Shown here one piece after another: positions 9,106 to 17,099 of a stretch of DNA of 64,000 nt. Location: assembly GCF_014646255.1 (NCBI RefSeq), contig NZ_BMNC01000001.1, positions 1,061,722 through 1,125,721 of the forward strand, given 5' to 3'. The position numbers were made by a program, and so were the translations under genes. Origin of the DNA: Lentzea pudingi (GTDB taxonomy: Bacteria; Actinomycetota; Actinomycetes; Mycobacteriales; Pseudonocardiaceae). The stretch's first letter is position 1. The number at the start of each line of letters is the position of its first letter. The notes below the pieces were generated by a model. That model saw nothing but the letters and a program-made list of their open reading frames with translations. It ran no database searches and had not been told where the DNA came from.

Positions 9106-9149
9106 TGACCTAGTCTACTCGACGTCAGGTGTTGGTCAGTGACCAAGAG
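9095..9149. promoter_or_regulatory. Paired TetR operators in the divergent promoter
   Basis: CTCTTGGTCACTGACC (9095-9110) and its exact reverse complement at 9134-9149 are separated by 23 bp. Each arm contains its own odd palindrome, GGTCA-C-TGACC at 9100-9110 and GGTCA-G-TGACC at 9134-9144, so two complete TetR dimer sites are present. The left site covers the GTG start of the repressor and the right site covers the GAGGAG ribosome site of the monooxygenase; the two promoters must sit between or over them. Confidence 0.82.
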
Positions 9150-9157
9150 GAGTTGTC

Positions 9158-10402
9158 ATGCACGACGTCGTGGTGGTGGGTGCGGGGCCGACCGGGCTCT
9201 GGCTGGCAGGGGAGTTGCGGCTGGGCGGGGCGTCCGTCGCGGTGCTGGAGACGCGGCGGGAGCGGGACCCGAACTCGAAGGCGCTCACGATCCACCCCCG
9301 CACGATCGAGGTCCTCGACTGCCGGGGCGTCGCGGAGCCGTTCCTCGCCGAGGGGCTGCGGATCCCCAACGGGCACTTCGGCGGGCTGTCCGACCGCCTC
9401 GACTTCTCGGTCCTGGACACGCCGTACCCGTTCACGCTGGCGTTGCCCCAGGCCCGCACCGAGGAACTGCTTCAGGAGCGGGCGCTGGAGATGGGCGCGA
9501 CGGTGAGGCGGGGGTGCCGGGTGACCGCTCTGGTGCCCGAGGGCGTCTCGCTGGCCGACGGCGAGGTGGTGGCCGCGCGGTACGTGGTCGGGTGCGACGG
9601 CGTGCGCAGCACCGTGCGGGAAGCGGCCGGCATCGACTTCGCCGGCACCGACGCGACGACGTGGGGCTGGCTCGGTGACGTGGTCCTCGACGAGCCGCCC
9701 GCGCGGGGGTTCGCGAGCGTCACCGGACCCTCGGGTGGGCTGATGGTCGTGCCGTTGCCCGGTGGTGTGCACCGGATCGTCGGCGGCGATTCCGCCACGA
9801 ACCGCGCCGAGTGGCCAGGCGAGCTGACCCTGGACGAGTTGCGGGCCACGGTGCGTGCGATCGCGGGCACCGACTTCGGCCTGCGCGACCCGAAGTGGTT
9901 GTCACGCTTCGGGAACGCCACCCGCCAGGCCGTGTCGTACCGGTCCGGCCGCGTGTTCCTCGCGGGCGACGCCGCGCACATGCACTTCCCGGCCGGGGGA
10001 GTCGGCATGAACGTCGGCATCCAGGACGCGCACAACCTCGGCTGGAAGCTCGCCGCCGTCGTGGCCGGGCGGGCGGACGCCGCGTTGCTCGACACCTACC
10101 ACTCCGAACGCCACCCGGTGGGTGCCGAGCTGTTGCGGCACACCAGGGCCCAGACGGCGTTGATGACCGGGTATTCACCCGAGGGGCAGGCGTTGCGCGC
10201 GGTGCTGAGCGGGCTGATCGCGTCCGCACCGGACATGTCGAAGGAGCTGGCCGAACGGTTGTCCGGTCTCGACGTCGACTACGGGACCGGGCGACGGGTG
10301 CCGGACGGCGGCGCGCTCTTCGCGCGGCTGCGGTCCGGGCGTCACGTGGAGACGCCCGCCGGGCTCGTGCGGCCCGACGGGCACCTCGCCGCGGTCAGCT
10401 GA
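9158..10402 (+). CDS. FAD-dependent aromatic-type monooxygenase, short C-terminus
   Basis: Encodes 414 aa of the class A flavoprotein hydroxylase family (PgaE/RdmE/MhpA-like), which inserts one oxygen atom using NAD(P)H and FAD. Seen: the FAD-binding VVVVGAGPTGLWLA at residues 3-16, the DG motif in VVGCDGVRS (about 145-153), and the second FAD motif FLAGDAAHMHFPAGGVGMN (about 266-284). Typical members continue to about 490-540 aa with a thioredoxin-like C-terminal domain; here VPDGGALFARLRSG runs almost straight into the terminal LVRPDGHLA, so that domain seems deleted in frame. Ribosome site GAGGAG lies 6 bases before the ATG. Controlled by the divergent TetR. Confidence 0.85.
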   Translation: MHDVVVVGAGPTGLWLAGELRLGGASVAVLETRRERDPNSKALTIHPRTIEVLDCRGVAEPFLAEGLRIPNGHFGGLSDRLDFSVLDTPYPFTLALPQARTEELLQERALEMGATVRRGCRVTALVPEGVSLADGEVVAARYVVGCDGVRSTVREAAGIDFAGTDATTWGWLGDVVLDEPPARGFASVTGPSGGLMVVPLPGGVHRIVGGDSATNRAEWPGELTLDELRATVRAIAGTDFGLRDPKWLSRFGNATRQAVSYRSGRVFLAGDAAHMHFPAGGVGMNVGIQDAHNLGWKLAAVVAGRADAALLDTYHSERHPVGAELLRHTRAQTALMTGYSPEGQALRAVLSGLIASAPDMSKELAERLSGLDVDYGTGRRVPDGGALFARLRSGRHVETPAGLVRPDGHLAAVS

Positions 10403-10591
10403 GGTGGTGCACGTCCTGCGGGCCGTGACCGGCGTCGGGTCGGCCGAGGCGTTGAGCCTGGCGTTGGACGGGGACACCGAGCACGCGGTGACGGTGCGGG
10501 CGGTTGCGACGGTTGCCGGGGCCCTTGGTGGGGACGCGGCCGCATCGGCTGTCCGGCGAGGTGCGGATGACCGTGCTCGGCAGAACAGGGT

Positions 10592-10632
10592 CGGGTCGCG
10601 GCGCCCCGCGCTCGGGTTGGCGCCGCGACCCG
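10592..10632. terminator. Bidirectional hairpin terminator
   Basis: A perfect 14-bp stem (10592-10605 with 10619-10632, core GGGTCGCGGCGCC) and a 13-base loop lies between the convergent monooxygenase and cutinase genes. No U tract follows, as is usual in high-GC actinomycetes. The rest of 10403-10591 shows no supportable gene. Confidence 0.7.
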
Positions 10633-10643
10633 TGCTCAGACGA

Positions 10644-11495
10644 TCAGGAGTGCGGGCACGTGTCCCGGTACTCCTCGATCAGCGTGCTACGTCCCGGCGC
10701 CGGGCAGAGGAACTGCTCGTAGCGGGTGTCGTTGTCGATGAACCGCTTGAGCCACGAGATGCTGTACTTCGCGATCGTCGTGTTGGACGAGTTCGGGGCG
10801 AAGTGCGAGGCGTTGTTGAGCTCAAGGTACGCCTTGTCCAAAGTGGACGGCAGTGAGGTGTAGAACGGTTCGGAGTGCGACGAGACCGGGGCGACGGAGT
10901 CGCTCTCGGCGCCGACGACCAGGGTCGGGACGCGGACGGACGACCAGTTCTTCGTGGTGTGCCAGCCGGTGAGCGGGATCGCCGCTTGGAGAGCCGGGCG
11001 CTGGCTGGCGGCGCGGAGGGTGCCGCCGCCGCCCATCGAGTGGCCCATGACGCCGAGGCGGGTCGCGTCGACGCGGGTGCGCACGGTGCTCTGCTGGGTG
11101 AGGTAGTCGAGTGCCGCCAGCAGCTGTGAGGCTCGGCTGTCGGGCTGGTCGTAGATCGAGTTCGTGTCGATCGTGAAGATCACGAAGCCCTGGGACGCGA
11201 GGCGCGGGCCGAGCCACGAGATGCTCGACTGGGTGCCGGTGTAGCCGGGGGAGATGACGACCGCGCCGAACGTGCCGGCGGAGGTGCTGGTCGGGTAGTA
11301 GATCGTGCCGCCGCCGAAGCCGCTCACCAGGGACGAGACCGAGGTCTCCGAGACGGCGAACGAGCCGCGGGACGCCTCGATGCTCGAGTTGGTGGGTGCG
11401 GGGCCTCGTTCGTAGGGGTTGTCGGCGGCCTGGGCGACGGTGCCGCCCAGCAGCACCATGGACAGCGCGACGGGGAGCAGGGTGCGGAGTTGCAC
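10644..11495 (-). CDS. Secreted polyester hydrolase (cutinase / type I PETase-like)
   Basis: Encodes 283 aa, close to the family length of about 290. Signal peptide in residues 1-23 ([13 protein letters not shown] then TVAQA), mature start [12 protein letters not shown] as in thermophilic actinomycete cutinases and leaf-branch compost cutinase. Catalytic triad Ser153 in GHSMGGG, Asp199 in [11 protein letters not shown] and His231 in [10 protein letters not shown]; oxyanion residues Tyr85 (SPGYT) and Met154; substrate-stacking Trp178 (LTGWHT); C-terminal disulfide Cys264-Cys280. The enzyme should cleave cutin, short-chain triglycerides and possibly aromatic polyesters outside the cell. It is type I (His before the Ser, Phe after the His, one disulfide), but the [14 protein letters not shown] loop carries Gln as in Ideonella PETase. 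GTG 11495 is chosen because a short signal peptide follows; GTG 11507 is an alternative. Confidence 0.9.
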   Translation of the reverse strand: MQLRTLLPVALSMVLLGGTVAQAADNPYERGPAPTNSSIEASRGSFAVSETSVSSLVSGFGGGTIYYPTSTSAGTFGAVVISPGYTGTQSSISWLGPRLASQGFVIFTIDTNSIYDQPDSRASQLLAALDYLTQQSTVRTRVDATRLGVMGHSMGGGGTLRAASQRPALQAAIPLTGWHTTKNWSSVRVPTLVVGAESDSVAPVSSHSEPFYTSLPSTLDKAYLELNNASHFAPNSSNTTIAKYSISWLKRFIDNDTRYEQFLCPAPGRSTLIEEYRDTCPHS

Positions 11496-11682
11496 GGCGT
11501 TGTACACCTCATTCGGCAGGGGGAACGGGGGAACGACCTCGACCCTGCAACCACGGTGACCGGGTCCGCATCGGTGCAACCACCGGTCTCGGTGAACAAC
11601 TTCGAAGGCAAAACTAACGGTGGTAGGTGAATTTGGCGCCTACCCCTTCCGGTGGAGCCGTTACCGCCGTAAGACTGGGCCG

Positions 11683-14052
11683 ATGCTGCGTGGCCGAGAG
11701 CGGCAACGCGTCGCCGTGGACGCGTTGGTGGACCGTGCGCGCGTTGGGTGCGGCGGGGTGTTGGTGCTGCGCGGTGAAGCCGGTTCGGGCAAGACTGCAC
11801 TGCTCAACGCCGTGAGGGACACCTACGACGCGTTGATGTGCGTGGATGTGCCCGAGGTCGATGACGACCTCATCCGGCTTGCGCACGACGTCGCCGGTAC
11901 GCGTGCGGTGCTGCTGATCGCCACCGAGGGCGAGCCGCGCGGGTTGCCCAGCGTCACGCTCGATCCGCTCGACGCGGCGACGAGCGTGCGGGTGCTGCAC
12001 GACCTCGTGCCCGGCCTGCCCTCCACCCTCGCCGCCGACCTCGCGGACCTGGCCTGCGGGAACCCGCTGGCACTGGTCGAGCTGGCTGGAGCGCTCACGT
12101 CGGCGCAGCTCGGAGGCATCGCGCCCGCGCCGGAGGTGCTGCCGGAGAACAGCTCGCTGCGACTGCGGTGGCGGGCCCTGTTCGCCGCCCTGTCTCCCGA
12201 GGCGCAGCACGTCGTCGCCCTCGCGGCGGTCGACGAGGAGGTCGACGCCGAGTCGCTCGACCTGCAGGCGGTCATCGAGGCGGGGCCGTTGTTCGACTCG
12301 CGCCGGCTGGTCCGGTCCGCTCTGCGGGTGGACGTGCCGCTGGCGCAGCGCCGCCTGGCCCACGCCGAACTGGCGCAGAGCCTGCCGCTGGGTGCCCGCC
12401 GCACGTGGCACCAGGCCGTGACGACGCAGGACGCCGGGCTCGCCGAGGCCCTCACCGTCCACGCCGAGCACGCGCGTCTGTGCGGCGACTTCGCGAGGGC
12501 CGCCCGCGACCACGACCGCGCGGCCCGCCTCACGACCGACCCCGAGCAGAAGGCGCGTCACCTGCTCAAGGCCGCCGCCGACCACTGGGCGCACGGGGCG
12601 CCGCACCGGTCGCGGGCCGTTCTGCGCACGGCGACGAAGATGACCCACACGCCGGAGCTCAGGGCGTTGATGGACCTGGTGGTCGGCGGCATCGACCTCG
12701 GCGAGAGCCTGCCGGACGTGGCGGCGGACCGGTTGATCCGCGCGGCGAAAGGCCTGGTCGGCACGCAACGGGGGCTCGCGGTGGCGGCGCTCGGGTTCGC
12801 GGGCGAGGCGGCGAGCATCGCCGGGGACCACCGCCGCTACACGGCGGTCGCCGAGTTCGCCGAGGAGATCCGCTGCCCCGACGAACCGCCCGCGACGCGG
12901 ATCACGCTCGACCACCTCACCGGGATGCTGGCGACGTTCGACGGCAGGCACGACGAGGCGTTGCCCGCGCTGCGCACCGTCGTGGACCTGGCCGACCAGG
13001 TCCCCGGACCGCAGGCCCGCATCTGGGCGAGCCAGGCCGCCTACGTGCTGGGCGACGCCACGCGGTCGCACGAGATGGCGACCAGCGCGGTCACGGCGGC
13101 GCGCGAGAGCGGGTTCACCGCGCTGGTGCCGTGGGCGCTGGTGTACCGGGCGTTGTCGGCGTTGCTGCTGGACCAGCACGCGGCCGCCCTCAACGCCGCG
13201 ACGGAGGGCGTGCACGCGGCCAAGGCGATCGGCCAGCACAACGCCGTCGTCGACCACCTGACGATCCTTGCGCTGCTGGCGGCGCTCCGCGGCGACACCG
13301 ACACGGCGCTGGACCGCATCGACACCGCCACCGAGCAGATCACCCAGCGCGGACTCACCCGGCCCGGCACGTTCGGTGCTTGGGCGTTCGCGTGCGTCGA
13401 CCTGGCCCGCGACCGGCCCGCAGACGCGCTCGAACGGCTCCGGCTGAACCCCGGGCACGCGGGCATCAAGGTGATGGCCGCACCACACGTGGTCGAGGCC
13501 GCCGTGGCGTGCGGCAAACCGTCCACAGGGGACAGAGCGCTGGAACCGTTCGAGAGGTGGGCCGGCGCCACGGGGAGCACGGCCCGGCTCGCTCTCTCGC
13601 ACCGCTGCCACGGTCTGCTGGAGAGCGGCACGGCCGACGAGCACTTCGAGGAAGCGATCCGGCTGCACAGGGCCAGCGGCACGGCCATGGAACTCGCGAA
13701 GACCGAACTGCTGTACGGGAACCGGTTGCGGCGCGGGCGCAAACCCAAGGCGGCGCGCGAACACCTGCGCGAGGCCGTGCACATCTTCCAGTCCTACCAG
13801 GCTGATCACTGGGTCGAGCGGGCCCGCGCCGAACTGCGCGCGGCCGGCGACTCCACGAGCGAACCGAAGGACCACCCCGGTCTGACGCCGCAGCAGGCGC
13901 AGATCGCCAGACTGGTCGCGGAGGGCGCCACGAACCGCGAGGTCGCCGCGCGGTTGTTCCTGAGCCACCGCACCGTCGAGCACCACCTGCGCAACATCTT
14001 CGCGCGGCTCGGCGTGCGGTCGAGGGTCGAGCTCACCAGGAGACTCGGCTGA
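11683..14052 (+). CDS. Large ATP-binding LuxR-family regulator (LAL type)
   Basis: Encodes 789 aa. It begins with MLRGRERQRVAVDAL and a Walker A motif GEAGSGKTALL (about residues 34-44), continues with an AAA/NB-like region and a long helical TPR-like middle, and ends with a LuxR HTH (LTPQQAQIARLVAEGATNREVAARLFLSHRT and onward, last 60 residues). LAL regulators are activators of catabolic or biosynthetic operons. The thioesterase gene begins 2 bases after its stop and the dehydrogenase overlaps that, so it is co-transcribed with its possible targets. The ATG at 11683 is chosen since the conserved domain begins there. Confidence 0.87.
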   Translation: MLRGRERQRVAVDALVDRARVGCGGVLVLRGEAGSGKTALLNAVRDTYDALMCVDVPEVDDDLIRLAHDVAGTRAVLLIATEGEPRGLPSVTLDPLDAATSVRVLHDLVPGLPSTLAADLADLACGNPLALVELAGALTSAQLGGIAPAPEVLPENSSLRLRWRALFAALSPEAQHVVALAAVDEEVDAESLDLQAVIEAGPLFDSRRLVRSALRVDVPLAQRRLAHAELAQSLPLGARRTWHQAVTTQDAGLAEALTVHAEHARLCGDFARAARDHDRAARLTTDPEQKARHLLKAAADHWAHGAPHRSRAVLRTATKMTHTPELRALMDLVVGGIDLGESLPDVAADRLIRAAKGLVGTQRGLAVAALGFAGEAASIAGDHRRYTAVAEFAEEIRCPDEPPATRITLDHLTGMLATFDGRHDEALPALRTVVDLADQVPGPQARIWASQAAYVLGDATRSHEMATSAVTAARESGFTALVPWALVYRALSALLLDQHAAALNAATEGVHAAKAIGQHNAVVDHLTILALLAALRGDTDTALDRIDTATEQITQRGLTRPGTFGAWAFACVDLARDRPADALERLRLNPGHAGIKVMAAPHVVEAAVACGKPSTGDRALEPFERWAGATGSTARLALSHRCHGLLESGTADEHFEEAIRLHRASGTAMELAKTELLYGNRLRRGRKPKAAREHLREAVHIFQSYQADHWVERARAELRAAGDSTSEPKDHPGLTPQQAQIARLVAEGATNREVAARLFLSHRTVEHHLRNIFARLGVRSRVELTRRLG

Positions 14053-14054
14053 CG

Positions 14055-14495
14055 ATGTCCGATCAACAGCAGGGATGGGTCTTGCGCGAGAACTACCGGC
14101 ACTGGCAGCGGATTCCGACCCGGTGGGCGGACAACGACGTCTACGGCCACGTGAACAACGTCGTCCACTACGCGTTCATGGACACGGTGATCAACACGTG
14201 GCTGATCGGCGCCGGGCTGGACATCCAGGCCGGGCGGCAGATCGGGCTCTGCGTGGAGTCCCACTGCACCTACCGCGCCTCCATCTCGTTCCCGGAGGCG
14301 GTGGACGCCGGGCTGCGGGTAGGGCACCTCGGCCGCTCGAGCGTCCGCTACGAGGTCGGGTTCTTCTTCGAGGGACGCGAGGACGTCGTGGCGGAGGGCC
14401 ACTTCGTGCACGTCTTCGTGGACCGGGAGACGCGCAAGCCCGTGGAGATCCCCGCGACCCTGCGCACGGCGATGGAAGGTCTGGTGGTGGCGTGA
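14055..14495 (+). CDS. Acyl-CoA thioesterase (4HBT/YbgC-like hot-dog fold)
   Basis: Encodes 146 aa. The hot-dog thioesterase signature RWADNDVYGHVNNVVHYAFMD (about residues 23-43) contains the Asp-x-x-x-H-V-N-N motif with the catalytic Asp of 4-hydroxybenzoyl-CoA-type thioesterases. It hydrolyses an acyl- or aroyl-CoA to free acid plus CoA in the cytosol. The ATG starts 2 bases after the LuxR stop, and its own stop overlaps the dehydrogenase start (GTGA). The pairing with an alcohol dehydrogenase suggests release or recycling of an acid/alcohol pair; the substrate is not known. Confidence 0.87.
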   Translation: MSDQQQGWVLRENYRHWQRIPTRWADNDVYGHVNNVVHYAFMDTVINTWLIGAGLDIQAGRQIGLCVESHCTYRASISFPEAVDAGLRVGHLGRSSVRYEVGFFFEGREDVVAEGHFVHVFVDRETRKPVEIPATLRTAMEGLVVA

Positions 14496-15592
14496 AGACG
14501 CGAGGTGCGGTGCTGACCGGGGTCGGTGGGCCGCTCGAGATCGTGGACCTCGAACTCGACCCGCCCGGCCCCGGCGAACTGCTGGTGCGCGTGCACGCCA
14601 CCGGCCTGTGCCACTCCGACCTGTCGGTGATCGACGGCTCGCGCATCCGGCCGTTGCCCATGGTGCTCGGCCACGAGGCAGCGGGCGAGGTCGTGGAGGC
14701 GGGTTCGAACGCCGAGTTCAAGGCGGGCGACCACGTCGTGCTGTCGTTCGTGCCCGCGTGCGGTGCCTGCCGGCGGTGCGCGTCGGGCCGTCAGGCGTTG
14801 TGCGAACCGGGAGCCGCGGCCAACCGCGACGGCACGCTGCTCAGCGGCGGGCGCCGGTGGACGCTTCCGGACGGCACACGTCCGCACCACCACCTGGGCG
14901 TGTCCGGGTTCGCCGAGTACACGGTGATCTCCGACCGCTCGGCCACCCTCGTCCCGCAGGACCTGCCCCTCGACGTCGCCGCGCTGTTCGGCTGCGCCGT
15001 GCTGACCGGCGCGGGCGCGGCGTTCTACAGCGCCGAGGTGAAGCCGGGGGAGAAGGTCGCGGTGTTCGGCCTCGGCGGCGTCGGTCTGGCGGCGGTGCTC
15101 GCGGCGGTCACGGCCGGTGCCACGCAGGTCGTCGCGGTCGACGTGGTGGAGCACAAGCGCGAGCTCGCTCTCACGCTCGGCGCGACGCACGAGGCCGCGG
15201 GCGGTCCGGACGTGGTCGCGCACGTCCGGGACCTGACCGGGGGCGGCGCCGACAAGGTCATCGACACGACCGGTGTCGCGGCCGTGCTCGAACAGGCTTA
15301 CGCCGCAACGGCAGTCGGTGGCACCACGGTCACCGTCGGCCTGCCGCACCCCGACCGCACGGTGTCGTTGCCGGCGCTGAACCTGGTCGCCGAGGAACGC
15401 ACGCTCAAGGGCAGCTACCTCGGTTCGTGCGTGCCGCGTCGGGACGTGCCCAGGTTCGTCGACCTCTACCGCGCGGGACGGCTGCCGGTCGACGGCCTGC
15501 TGTCCGGGCGGCTGGGGCTGCACGAGATCAACGACGGTTTCGCCAAGCTCGCCTCCGGAGAGGCCGTCCGGCAGGTCGTCGTGATGGAGTAG
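14492..15592 (+). CDS. Zinc-dependent medium-chain alcohol dehydrogenase
   Basis: Encodes 366 aa of the class III/benzyl-alcohol type MDR family. Seen: catalytic zinc ligands in TGLCHSDLSV (Cys) and LGHEAAGEVV (His-Glu), four structural-zinc Cys in CGACRRCASGRQALC, and the NAD-binding GLGGVGLAAV (about residues 190-199). It interconverts primary alcohols and aldehydes with NAD, or acts on a thiol adduct. The GTG at 14492 overlaps the thioesterase stop. It ends the LuxR-thioesterase-dehydrogenase operon. Confidence 0.88.
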   Translation: MKTRGAVLTGVGGPLEIVDLELDPPGPGELLVRVHATGLCHSDLSVIDGSRIRPLPMVLGHEAAGEVVEAGSNAEFKAGDHVVLSFVPACGACRRCASGRQALCEPGAAANRDGTLLSGGRRWTLPDGTRPHHHLGVSGFAEYTVISDRSATLVPQDLPLDVAALFGCAVLTGAGAAFYSAEVKPGEKVAVFGLGGVGLAAVLAAVTAGATQVVAVDVVEHKRELALTLGATHEAAGGPDVVAHVRDLTGGGADKVIDTTGVAAVLEQAYAATAVGGTTVTVGLPHPDRTVSLPALNLVAEERTLKGSYLGSCVPRRDVPRFVDLYRAGRLPVDGLLSGRLGLHEINDGFAKLASGEAVRQVVVME

Positions 15593-15677
15593 TGCCCGGT
15601 TCCGCCCGTTCGGGCATTTGTCGGGCAGGACAGTTCCGGTTTCAGCTGTTGACCACCGGGGCTGTCCTGCGCCACGG

Positions 15678-15691
15678 TGAGAGCGCTCTCA
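15678..15691. promoter_or_regulatory. LacI-type (CebR-like) palindromic operator
   Basis: TGAGAGCGCTCTCA is a perfect 14-bp palindrome 60 bp before the start of the secreted protease gene. It differs by two symmetrical changes from the TGGGAGCGCTCCCA box bound by CebR-like LacI repressors of Streptomyces. A second, near-identical site lies at 24228-24241. No LacI-family gene is in the window, so the regulator would act from elsewhere. Confidence 0.6.
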
Positions 15692-15750
15692 TGTTCGTCG
15701 CTGCCCGCAACGGGGCGGGTAGCGATCCCTGCACGGACAAGGAGAAGAGC

Positions 15751-16884
15751 ATGCGCTTCACCATGCCCAGAATCGTGCCCGCGCTGGCACTCGTGCTGGT
15801 CGGGTCGACTTTCACGGTGCCTGCCCAGGCGTCGGAGAAGGCGATGTCACCCGGCCTGCTCACCGCGATGAGCTCGGCGTTCGGGCTGACCGAGGCCCAG
15901 GCGCGGTTGCGTCTGGAGAAGGAACAAGGCGCGTCGGTCCTGGCCCCGCGCGCCGAAAGCGCTGCCGGTACCGCACTTGCTGGCAGCTGGTTCGACGAGG
16001 CGAAGAACCGCCTCGTCGTCGCGGTGACCGACAAGGCCGCCGCCCGCAAGGTCGAGGCCACCGGCGCCGAGGCCGTCGTCGTCGGACGTTCGGCGAACTC
16101 GATGGCGGCCCACAAGAACCGCCTCGACGCCCTGTCCGCGACCGGCGCCGTGCCGGCCGCGGTCGCGGGCTGGCGCCCCGACCCGCGCACCGGCACCGTC
16201 GTGGTCGACGTGGAGGCGGGCAAGCAGACCGCCGAAGTGGCCTCGTTCCTGGACAAGGCACGTCAGTTCGGCTCCATCACCGTGCGCACCGAAGGCGTGC
16301 AGCAGCCGCAGACGTACGCGGCGGGCACGGTCGGCGGTGACCCGTACTACACGGGCAACGTCCGCTGCTCCATCGGCTTCTCGGTGCACGGCGGCTACGT
16401 CACGGCGGGCCACTGCGGTGGCAACGGCGCGGCCGTCTACGGCTGGGACCGCTCCTTCCAGGGCAACTTCGCCGGTTCTTCGTTCCCCGGCAACGACTAC
16501 GCCTGGGTCCGCACCGGCGGTGGCTGGTGGACCGTGCCGGTCGTGCTCGGCTGGGGCCGGGTGCCCGACGCACTGGTGCGCGGTTCGTGGGAGGCGCCCG
16601 TCGGCACCTCGGTCTGCCGCTCGGGTTCGACGACGCAGTGGCACTGCGGCGTGATCCAGGGCCGCAACGAGACCGTGAACTACCAGCAGGGCGCGGTCTA
16701 CCAGATGGTCGGCACCTCGGTGTGCGCCCAGGGTGGCGACTCCGGTGGCTCGTTCATCACCGGTGACCAGGCCCAGGGTGTCACGTCCGGCGGCTACGGC
16801 AACTGCACCAGCGGCGGTCGCACGTGGTTCCAGCCGATCAACGAGATCCTGAACGTGTACGGCCTGAGGTTGCACACGGCCTGA
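15751..16884 (+). CDS. Secreted trypsin-like serine protease (streptogrisin type, with prodomain)
   Basis: Encodes 377 aa of MEROPS family S1 (alpha-lytic protease/streptogrisin). Signal peptide in residues 1-27 (ALALVLVGST core, cleavage near AQA-SEK), then a propeptide to about residue 185 that acts as a folding chaperone and inhibitor, then the mature protease. Catalytic triad His221 (TAGHCGG), Asp249 (GNDYAWV) and Ser331 (GGDSGGS), with Cys pairs 206-222, 289-299 and 325-352 or so as in streptogrisins. The ATG has AAGGAG 7-8 bases upstream. A LacI-type palindrome is 60 bp upstream and a strong hairpin terminator just after the stop, so it is a monocistronic, carbon-regulated secreted enzyme by inference. 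Confidence 0.92.
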   Translation: MRFTMPRIVPALALVLVGSTFTVPAQASEKAMSPGLLTAMSSAFGLTEAQARLRLEKEQGASVLAPRAESAAGTALAGSWFDEAKNRLVVAVTDKAAARKVEATGAEAVVVGRSANSMAAHKNRLDALSATGAVPAAVAGWRPDPRTGTVVVDVEAGKQTAEVASFLDKARQFGSITVRTEGVQQPQTYAAGTVGGDPYYTGNVRCSIGFSVHGGYVTAGHCGGNGAAVYGWDRSFQGNFAGSSFPGNDYAWVRTGGGWWTVPVVLGWGRVPDALVRGSWEAPVGTSVCRSGSTTQWHCGVIQGRNETVNYQQGAVYQMVGTSVCAQGGDSGGSFITGDQAQGVTSGGYGNCTSGGRTWFQPINEILNVYGLRLHTA

Positions 16885-16891
16885 TGAACTC

Positions 16892-16926
16892 CCGGCTGTC
16901 CACCGCCTTGTGCGGTGGACAGCCGG
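16892..16926 (+). terminator. Hairpin terminator of the protease gene
   Basis: A perfect 15-bp stem (CCGGCTGTCCACCGC at 16892-16906 and its complement at 16912-16926) with a 5-base loop starts 8 bases after the protease stop, and is followed by a short TTTCT run. Confidence 0.85.
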
Positions 16927-16932
16927 TGATTT

Positions 16933-17099
16933 CTAGTGGTGTGGCTCGGAACGTTGCCGGGGGAATGCGCGGTCAGACGGGTGCATCGTGGTACTGCCCC
17001 CACGTCCTCGTACTGGCTGTACGGGGGCGTGGGGGCAGTACCACGAGGTGCCCTGCTGAGCGTGGATTACCTCGCCAACGTTCCGAGCCGCCCCACTAG
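16933..17099. repeat. 167-bp fold-back (MITE-like) palindromic element
   Basis: The whole segment folds on itself: two 81-base arms (16933-17013 and 17019-17099) around a 5-base loop. The outer 24 bases pair with two exceptions, the next 29 bases pair at 18 positions, and the inner 28 bases pair completely (two G-T pairs). Both ends carry CTAG. The right end supplies the TAG stop of the alpha-amylase gene. It lies between convergent genes, beyond the protease terminator. It could be a non-autonomous transposable element remnant, or a very large bidirectional terminator. Confidence 0.7.

Noticed and set aside
10404..10591. Possible remnant of the missing monooxygenase C-terminal domain downstream of its stop.
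   Set aside because: Translated frames do not resemble the thioredoxin-like domain; the region is better seen as intergenic before the terminator.
11614..13986. Open frame of 790 codons opposite the LuxR regulator.
   Set aside because: No family features, while the plus frame has Walker A and LuxR HTH motifs.
11683..15592. Reading the LuxR and SARP regulators as signs of a biosynthetic gene cluster.
   Set aside because: No PKS, NRPS, terpene cyclase, RiPP precursor or other core enzyme is present anywhere in the window.
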